Shown here one piece after another: positions 42,791 through 51,700 of a DNA stretch of 64,000 nucleotides. The stretch's first letter is position 1, and every line of letters starts with the position of its first letter. The notes beneath the pieces were generated by a model. It was not told the origin of the DNA. It worked only from the letters and a program-made list of their open reading frames with translations, and searched no databases. Source of the DNA: Candidatus Lachnoclostridium pullistercoris (GTDB lineage Bacteria > Bacillota > Clostridia > Lachnospirales > Lachnospiraceae). Position numbers and translations under genes: made by a program. The stretch spans positions 1 to 64,000 of the forward strand of contig DWWL01000027.1 in the NCBI GenBank assembly GCA_019119775.1, read 5' to 3'.

Positions 42791-45700
42791 CCCCATAAGC
42801 GCAGAAGATCAAAAGCAGGATGCCGGCCAGCCCCGCGATGAGCGCAGCGGGAAATCCCGCCGGATCTCCCAGCCCGGGCAGCCGGCGGCGCTCACTTCTC
42901 ACATCGGCCGGATAATAGGCATAGATTCTTCCGATCCGCTCTGGTGCGGACCCCGGCTCCGGAATCGGGGCCTCAGGGCCTGCCGGCGGATTCTCCGGCT
43001 CCGGCTCTTCTCCCGGCAAGCGGGGTTTTCCCCTCTCCCGGTCTTTTCCCTTTTTTCTGTTTTTTAAGATTACCAGCTTTTCCCCTTCTGATTCAGACAG
43101 GCGAAACCACACCGGCTCTGCCCGCTGATAGCCAGAAGGCGCCTGTACCTCCTCCAGCACATACCATTCTCCTGCCTTAATCTCCTGGCTGATCCGGTGG
43201 GGAGTTTCTCCCGAAACCCAGCGGTCCGCCTCCGTCCCATCCTCCCGCTTCAGCACAAGCAGTGCCCCGGAAAGCTCCCCTGTTTTATTTTCATCCTGTT
43301 TGGATATCGCCAGACTCCGTTTTCGGTTGAAAACTTCCAGCTCTGTCCATCGTCCGTCATCTCCCAGACAGACCCTTCTCTTTCCCGCAGCCTGCTCTGT
43401 CCCGTCTGAAAATACGGCGGATTCTGTCAGAGTGAACGCCCCGCTTCCCGGGCCTTCCGGTTCTTTCCCGTCCGCCAGACGTATGATTTCCCAGCCTTTG
43501 CCCGGACGCCATCGCCTGATCTCTTTATGATCCGGACCTGTAAGCACAGCCTGCACATGCAGCAGTTTCCTGGAAAAGCAGGGCGGAAGCGGTTCTCCCC
43601 CTTTCCGATGCAGAAGCGTTTCCCGGGCGACCTGCTCCTCTCCGCCGCCGGACAGAATCTCCTTTGCCCAGATCCATCCGTCAGATACAGAAAGAGAGCT
43701 GCCGGAATCACCGGAAACAGACGGTGGCTGTTTCCCCTTTTCTTCTGCCGTTTCTGTCAAACATTCTGAGGCAGCCGGCCGAAATCCTTTTACTTTCAGG
43801 GCAGTCACCGCTGAACCGGATCTCTGAATGCCGATTCCGCCCAGGCTGTCTCCGGTCATACAGATCTCTCTTCCATCCTCTGACATGAGAAACCACATCT
43901 CTTTTGACGGGCCATATCCGTCAGGAGTCTCCGTCTCCCTCAAAAGATAAAGTCCGCCCGCCTCCAGTCTGCCCGTGATCTTATGGGGAGTCCCGTCTGA
44001 TACCCAGCAGTCCAGAGCTTCTCCCTCTGCCTGCAGCTGCTCTCCTGACTGAATCTGCTCCTCTGCCCGCAGCTGTTCTTCTGCTGGAAGCTGCTCTCCT
44101 TCCCGCAGCTGCTCTCCTTCCCGGACCGCTCGGAATATCTCCAGACGCGCCCCGGACACGGGAACGCCGCTGTCATAATCCGTTTTTAAAACCAGGATCT
44201 CAGTTTTCTTATCCTGCACCGTCCAGTCAGCCAGAAGCTCTGTCTCCTCCTGATCCTCAAAAGAGAATTCTGCCGGCTCCCAGGAAATCTGGTAAAACTG
44301 CGGAGGACGAGTCTCTTCCAGACGGTAGTGAAACGGTTCCACCCGGCCGTTTTCCGTCACCTTTCCCACGGGAAGATCAGAAACGGAGGCGATCCCGTCC
44401 TCCCCGGTCGTCATTTCCCAGCTCTGTCCCGTATCCCGGTTCGACAAAGTAAACACTGCCCCCGAAAGGGGGATCTCTCCGCTCTCATCCGTCTTTCTCA
44501 CCATCACCCGCCCTGTTTTTACGCGGTTGACACCGGATACGACTGCGGTTTCCTCCTCTTTTACAGTCAGAAGGACCGGTTCCATGGGAATATAGTAGGG
44601 CGGCGGTTCCAGCTCTGCCAGATAATAGTCTCCCGCTCCTGCCCGCCGGATCCGGTGCAGGCGCAGATCTCCCGCCTCCATTCCGCCGGGAATCATCCCC
44701 AGAGCGGCCTCCTCTTTTGTATACACACCGTCTGAGCCGGAGCGCCATGTCGTCACCAGATGAGCATCGTCCAGAACTGCTTCTCCCTGATCTCCTGCCC
44801 GGTAAAGTCCCATCAGGGCCCCTTCAACCGGGCGGCCGTCCTCGCCTTCCTTTCCTGCCAGAACTGAGCGCTCCCGGTTTTCCATGGAATAGAGCTGAAG
44901 CTCATCCGTCCGGCCAATCTCCACCAGCACCGGGTCGGCCGGGAGAAATCCTTCCGGAGTCCTAGTTTCCACCAGAACATACAGCCCTTTCCCATTTTCC
45001 CGGCCGCCGTGAAACGGCAGCCGCTCCACGTGATGGCGGCCGTCAGCCGTATTATAGCTGACCGCATTCACTCCCGGTTCCGGCGAAAATTCCCTGTAAT
45101 GGAACTGATATTCAAATGTCAGAGCAGAGGAATTGCTGCTGAATGCAATGCGGATCACATCCCCATCATCAGCTCTCCAGAGCTGGATCCCGCTCTCCTT
45201 CCCTGCCGTTTCCTCAGAGGCGATCCTCACTGCCTGCCGTTCCAAAAGCCAGGAAATCTCCGTTCTGCCGTCCCCATTCTCCAGAGCCTTTCTGAAACCG
45301 GCCCGGTCCTCCTGGCTCATGGATTCCGGAAACAGAACGCTCTCCTCCCCGGCCACGATCCGGCCGCCTTCCGGCGACAGCCAGACCTGATCGGAGACGG
45401 AACTTCTCACAGCAGACCGCTCCTCCTTCCAAGATACCGTGTCAAAATCCGTCCCATACTCCTGAAACATCTTCTCATAATCCCAGGTAAATCCAGTCAG
45501 CGAGCGGTCGCTCCCCAGGCCGGTGAGTTCACCGATCCAGGAAATAAGGCGGGAAAACACAGATTTCTTTTCATAGATCCTGGTATCCGTCACCTGCGTA
45601 TACTCCAGACAGTCCTCCGTCTGCCAGACTTCCACCGGCTCCGTTTCCTTCCAGAGCGGCCGCCCCTGTCCGTCTGTGAGCGGCACACCTCTGCTGTCCG

Positions 45701-48700
45701 TCCTGGCGGGATAGAGGGCCAGTTCCGCCCGCATGCGGTTGGAAAGAGGAACTTTTCTTCCGTCTTCCAGCGTATATTTAAAGAAAGCAGCCCTGGTGTG
45801 GTCGTCGTTCAGGCTGAAATACTGAAGTTCCCCGGCGGAAGAGATCTCGATCGGCGCCGACGCCGGCAGACAGCCGGGCGGAGCATCCCGCTCTTCCAAA
45901 AGATACGTTCCCGCCGGGATCCCCTCAAAAACAGCCGGTTCGCGACTGCTGGTCCAGGAAAGAACGCTCCCGCCCGTCTTTTCCCACCGAAATTCTCCTG
46001 CGGCCGGATCATATACCTTTCTGGCAGGATAAAGGGCCAGCTCTGCTCCGGCGATTCCTTCATAGCGGAAAGTTCCTTTTCCCTTTAAAAATATTTCCGG
46101 CTGATCCTTCTCTCCGGAGCCGTCTGACACCTCTGTCTGCCAGAGGTCCGGCCGGTCCACCTTCTGAAACAATACCTTTGTGGGCGATTCTTCCGCGGAG
46201 ATGGTCTGCTCCTTCTCCGTCTCTTTCACCGTCACTGCCGCCGGCATCATCCTGCCCCAGCCGTCCGGAGGCGTTTTTTCTTCCAGAATGTACCATCCCG
46301 GCGCGATCCGCTCCAGCACGTCCGGCTGGCCGCCGCTCACTTCATCGGAAAACGGGTCGTTGACTTTTTTATCCCCTGTCCGCCATGTATTTTCCATGAG
46401 ATATCCTTCTCCAAGGCGCCGGTACATGGTTTCTTCCGTCTGCAGCAGCTGTTTCGGCGTCTGGATCTGATAGCTGTTTTGATTATTGCAGCCCAGAGCC
46501 CCGTCCGGCCTGAAACAGAGGGGATCTCCGTCCCGGTCCGTGAGAAGCCGTCCTTTTTCATAGCTTTCCTCTGACTTCTGACTGTAGAGCGGCAGGCCGT
46601 GAACGTCCAGCACCGGACTCACCTCCCGCAGAAAACGCTCCCTTTCCCCGTCATAGGTCCCCACTGTATAGACAGCCCCGGAATCATCCTGCACAGCGGC
46701 AGCACGGTACGTCTGGATCTTTTCCCATCCTGCAGTTTCCCCTTCTTCCGTTTTCCAGACCCGCACCGGCCAGACCATCACGCCTTTTCCCGGATTTTCC
46801 ACATAAGCCATCCCTGTATAGGGATCCACCAGACAGTCCCGGACTCCGTCCTGGTCCACATGGTACATCACAGTTCCTTCCGGAACCTGGTCAAACACAT
46901 GATCTGTGCGGCTGTAGTGAAGCCTCTCGTAATCCGGGCACAGGATCTCCAGAAACGGCTGTCCGTCTTTCAGGGCAAAGGCCGGTTCCCCGTTTTTCAG
47001 GCCGATTGTCCGCCCGTTTCGGTCATATCCCAGATAGCGGCCGTCTTTTTTATAAAAAACTTCCAGATCATCCAGCCGGTAATACAAAATGTCTGTGTCC
47101 TCCCGCTGAACCCATACCGCCGTCCAGACGGCATTTTCCGAAGCTGACGGGTTGTCTGTCCCGGTCTTTTTAAGCACCAGACGCTCTCCCCCGAATCCCT
47201 TTTCCACATACATCCGGGACACGGTTCCATCCCGGCCCCGCTCCACTTTCAGTCCTTCATATCTGAGATCCTGGGTTTCCCCGCTCTCATTCAGGGCGAT
47301 CCCTTCCCAAAGCGTCATTTCCGCTCCGGAGACAAACCTTTCATCCTCCGAAACCTCCTCTAAAGCCGCTGTCAGTTTTACCCGACCGGAAAATACTCCT
47401 TTTTCATAGAGAAGTTCTGCCTCCGTTCCCGAATCCTTCAGGCTCTCCATCTCCTCCAGAAAGCCTTTTTTCCAGCCGTATCCCAGATACCGCCCCGACG
47501 CGTTGTAAGCCAGCTCCAGATTCTCCAGACCGTATCTGCCGCCCAGCTCGGTCACGCTTCCTGTGAGCCTTCCGTCCAGGATCATCTCCGCCGTCTTCTC
47601 AGACGTCCTCCTTTTTTCTGCCGTGAGACGGATGGGAGAGTTGCGCACCTGGATCCGGACGGTGGACGGCAGCCTGCGGCTAACGTCCGAATCCTGGCCG
47701 GAGTACCGCTCTGCCCTCATCTTTTTCTCCGGATCACCGTCCAGGCAGAATGTCACCTGATCAGAGTACAGTTCCACCGCCACCGGCCTGCTCCTTACAT
47801 AGCCGGCAGGCGGCCGCAGCTCCAGTATCACATAAACACCTGCCCCCAGCGGCCGCGGCAGAGTCACATATCCGGTGCTCTGGCCGCCCCAGACCAGTTC
47901 TCCTGCATCAGAGTCTGCCATTTTCTTTTCATCTGCCGTGGAAAATGCCAGGTATTCTCCCACCTTTTTCCCCTCAGTATCTGCAAGGCAGACCTGATCG
48001 TCCTCCCGGCAGACGGGTGTTCCGGCCGGGACTGTGCCGGCAAATCGCTCCGGCCGGCCTGAATTTCCGCCGGAAACCGGGGCAATATTCTCCGCCCCCA
48101 TCGCCTCCAAAAATTCTCTGGATCCGAAAATCTCCGTATCTTCTTCATAAAAAAGCGCTTCTCCATTTCCGTCCGGATCCTCTCTCCTGGCACCGCGGAA
48201 AACGGCAAATATCGCTTCGTCGTGAAGGATCGGCTCCCCCGTCTCCCGGTCAGTCTTTTCTATGCGGAGAAATGCACGGAACAGCTGATTTTCCCAATCT
48301 TCAGAGGCATATCCTTCCAGCGGCCGGCCGGAGGGCATGCGGCCAGGATCAATGATCGTCCAGGGCACAAGAACCGGAGCATACTCCCCCTCCCAAACCG
48401 TCAGTACTCCCGTCATCCGGCGGATGCCGTCTCCCTCTTCCCCGTCTTCAGAGACAGATCCGTAGGGGAAATACTCTCCCACGGCCTGGTTGTGATAACG
48501 GCTCTCCCCGTTCTCCCGGCTGTAAATATCTTTAAACGGCCGGTATAAAGATTGGCTGATCTCATATCCCAGGCAGCCGTCTCCCTTCAGACGGTCCGGC
48601 TCCAGACCGTATTTGTACACCTGGAAATCCCCGTCCCGGCTGTGCGCCCGGATCACAAAGCCATTCTCCGGCTGTTCTCCTTCTCCCCACTCCTCCCGAA

Positions 48701-51700
48701 AGCGGATGTGAAAGGCCGCCGTCTGGTCCTGCGCGGACGCCTCCGGGTCATAAATATAAGATCTGCTGAACGTTCCGTCCTTTTCCCGGACGGAAGGCAC
48801 CAAAATCTCCCTTGGCGGCTCTGTCTCATACTGCTTCTGCTTCATCTGCACCGGCTGCTGCTCCACTGCCACATAGATTCCATAGGGAAGATATCGGGAT
48901 ATTCCCACATAAGTTCCGTCTCCGTCCGGCTGACTGGCCTCCAGGGTCGTCAGATCCCCGTCCGTTCCGCCCTGGGCGCCGCTGTCCCAGGAAACAGCAC
49001 AGATCTCATCCAGATCCCAGGCAAAGAATGGCTTCAGATAATTCCGCGCCTTCTTCACAGCCGCCTCGAGAGCCTGATCATGTACCTCCGTCATGGTCCC
49101 TGCCGTTCCCCCGGAAGGTTCCCGTTCGCCTCTCCCGTTATCCTGCGTCCGCTTTTTCACCTCGTCGGCCAGATACCAGTCGATGGCAAACTGCCGGACT
49201 CCATCCGACCGGCCCGGACTGCCGCCTTTTTCCTCATTCCGGTCCCACCAGTCTTCATTGGCCACTCTCACGGCGTGGAAAAATTTCTCATAATTGTAAG
49301 CCGTACCGCCATTTTCGGACTCTTTGCAGGTTTCCAGCAGATGGACATACCCCGGTTCCGGCTCATCTGCCAGCAGTCCGTTTTCATACGAATAGAGCAG
49401 ATCTTTTGCTTCCACCGCTTCCTTCCGGACATTATTGCTGACCGCGCCGGTGGTTTTGGAATCCGTCAGATGGAGAACTTTTGTGTACAGGGCAGACACG
49501 GAAGCGGATTCTTCCCAGACAAGCTCCGGCGGAGCCTCCGCCCGCGGATCGGTCTCCTTTCCGTCTCTGTCCAGCCAAACCACCGTCCCGTTTTCATCCC
49601 GGTACAGCCGCTCCAGATTGGACTTCAGATACAGCTTAAACTGAAAGCCGGGCAGAGCCGCCGGTTCCTCTGCCGGATAGGTATTGTCTTCATGGGAAAC
49701 CACTGACTTTCTGATGCGGATCTTCTGCCGGATCGGACGTTCCAGCACCTGCACCGGACTCTCTCTCGTCCCTCCGTCCTCCCAGGCCGTTTCCCCGTCT
49801 TCATATTCCAGGGCTATTTTCCGGATATAGGTATTTTTCTCGTCAGCCTCCGCCCTGTCATCTCTCCTGAAAGCGGAAACTTCCGCTCCCGACATCAGCA
49901 GGAAACGGCCGTATCCCACCCGATCCTTCACTTTCCACCCCATCCAGTTCTCCGTCAGTCCGAGAATGTCCTCCTCTGTCAGCTCTTTTTCCCGCTCCGG
50001 CGTGACTGCGCGGAAATTCAGGCAGAGAGGCTCCTGATCCGACGCCGGCTGTCCGAAACTGTCTGTAAATTCTCCGGAAATCTGTATCCGGTATTCTCCC
50101 TTCTCCGGATCATAGACAGCCGGCAGGCGGACGCTTCTCGTCTCCCGGCGTTTCACCGTCTGGAGGCTTGTCACCTCCCGGTACTCCCACTCCTGCTCCG
50201 GCTGCCCGTCCGGTCCCAGAACGATCTCGCCTTGGGAGTGGTACACCGGAAATTCCTGAAGCCACGGCACCAGATCTCCTTCATGGGAAACGGTAAAATC
50301 CGGCGTCACTTCCGCCGTTATGGCCCGGATGCCAGCTCCAGTCTCCCCGGTCTCAGTGCCGTTCTCCCACTCTGCTCTGACGATCTGTCCGAAAACACCC
50401 TCTCCGCCGGAAATTCCGTACACCGCGTACACCCATCTGGGGCATTTTCCCGTATCTGACGGCTCCCAGCCTTTTCTCCAGTAAATCCTCTCCGCCTCAG
50501 AAAAATCTTTTCCGCTTATGAAAAACCCTTCTCCCAGCTCCGGGACTGCCTGGTAAAGGGTACAGATCCACTGATCGCCCTCTTTTCGCAGCTCGTCCAC
50601 GCCCCCGTAGCTCCACCACGGACATTCTTCATAATAAGAAAGGAGCGTGCGGATCATATCTCCCACTGTCAGATCCTCCTGCACAGAGATTTTTACCTCT
50701 GTCACCCCATTTCCATAGACGGTCCTGTCAGCCTTCTCCCCGGGACGGCAGCCGGATATTCCATAAAGGTCTGTCTCTCCCTTCCGCACTCCCCGGTCAA
50801 ATACCGGGCGTTCCTCCTGGGAATACCGCCCTTCCCCGTCCTGGGGTGTGGCGTACCCGCCGGAGCGGAGAGCCTTTTCCACCTTATACTTTATATAGTA
50901 ATCCTGCGCCTTGCTTCCTCGGTAGAGAGCGGAATTCTTCCCATCATCCCGGCAGGCTCCCGTTCCATCCCCTAAGGATTCTCCCCGGACCGCCTTTAAA
51001 ATCGCGTCTTCATCCAGCTGCTGAAGCTCTGCCTCCATCAGGTACAGCCCGCTTCTGCCCATCTGCCGGACTTCCGTCACAGGAACTCCGTCCCTGTAAA
51101 CGGGATCGCTCTGATCAGAGACGGCTCTTCTATATCTGGGGACTGTGCCGGCCTCATCTTCCCACAAGAGAACTTTCTCATAAATTCCTGTGCCCACTTC
51201 CACAGAAACCTCCGCCGTGCCTTCGTCTTCCCGGAAAAATTCCGTTCCCTCCGGATAGCCGGATATCCGCAGCTCATAGCCTTCTCTCCCCGTACCCTGA
51301 GAACAGACCGAAAACTCCAGCTCTCCGTATCCGCTCTCATCCGTCTGGACATCTTCTTCCAGCGGCCGCATCACAGTGACCGTTCCTTTTTCCGCCTCTT
51401 CCTTCTCCTCCAAAGATGCCCCGAAATTTGTGACTGCCCCGGATCTTCCGTTGACAGACAGCTCATATCCTTCTGAACGGGACAGCTCTTTTATCTTGTA
51501 TTTTCCCAGGATCAGCGGCCGGCCAATCCACACATTTCCGTTGTCTTTTTGATTATCTCCGTAGACCCGCCGCCTGTTTTCCCCGTCCTCTCCCGGAAAA
51601 TCTTCAAACACGCCGCCGTGGTACAGATTATCCGGGCCGGAAAAACCGGTCTTTTCTATCGTCCCTATCTCATAAGAAAATTTCGTTCCGGGAGCTTCTG

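Noticed and set aside
48552-49706. Long plus-strand frames (300-400 residues) across the adhesin gene
   Set aside because: They mirror the coding strand, lack ribosome binding sites and show no family sequence.
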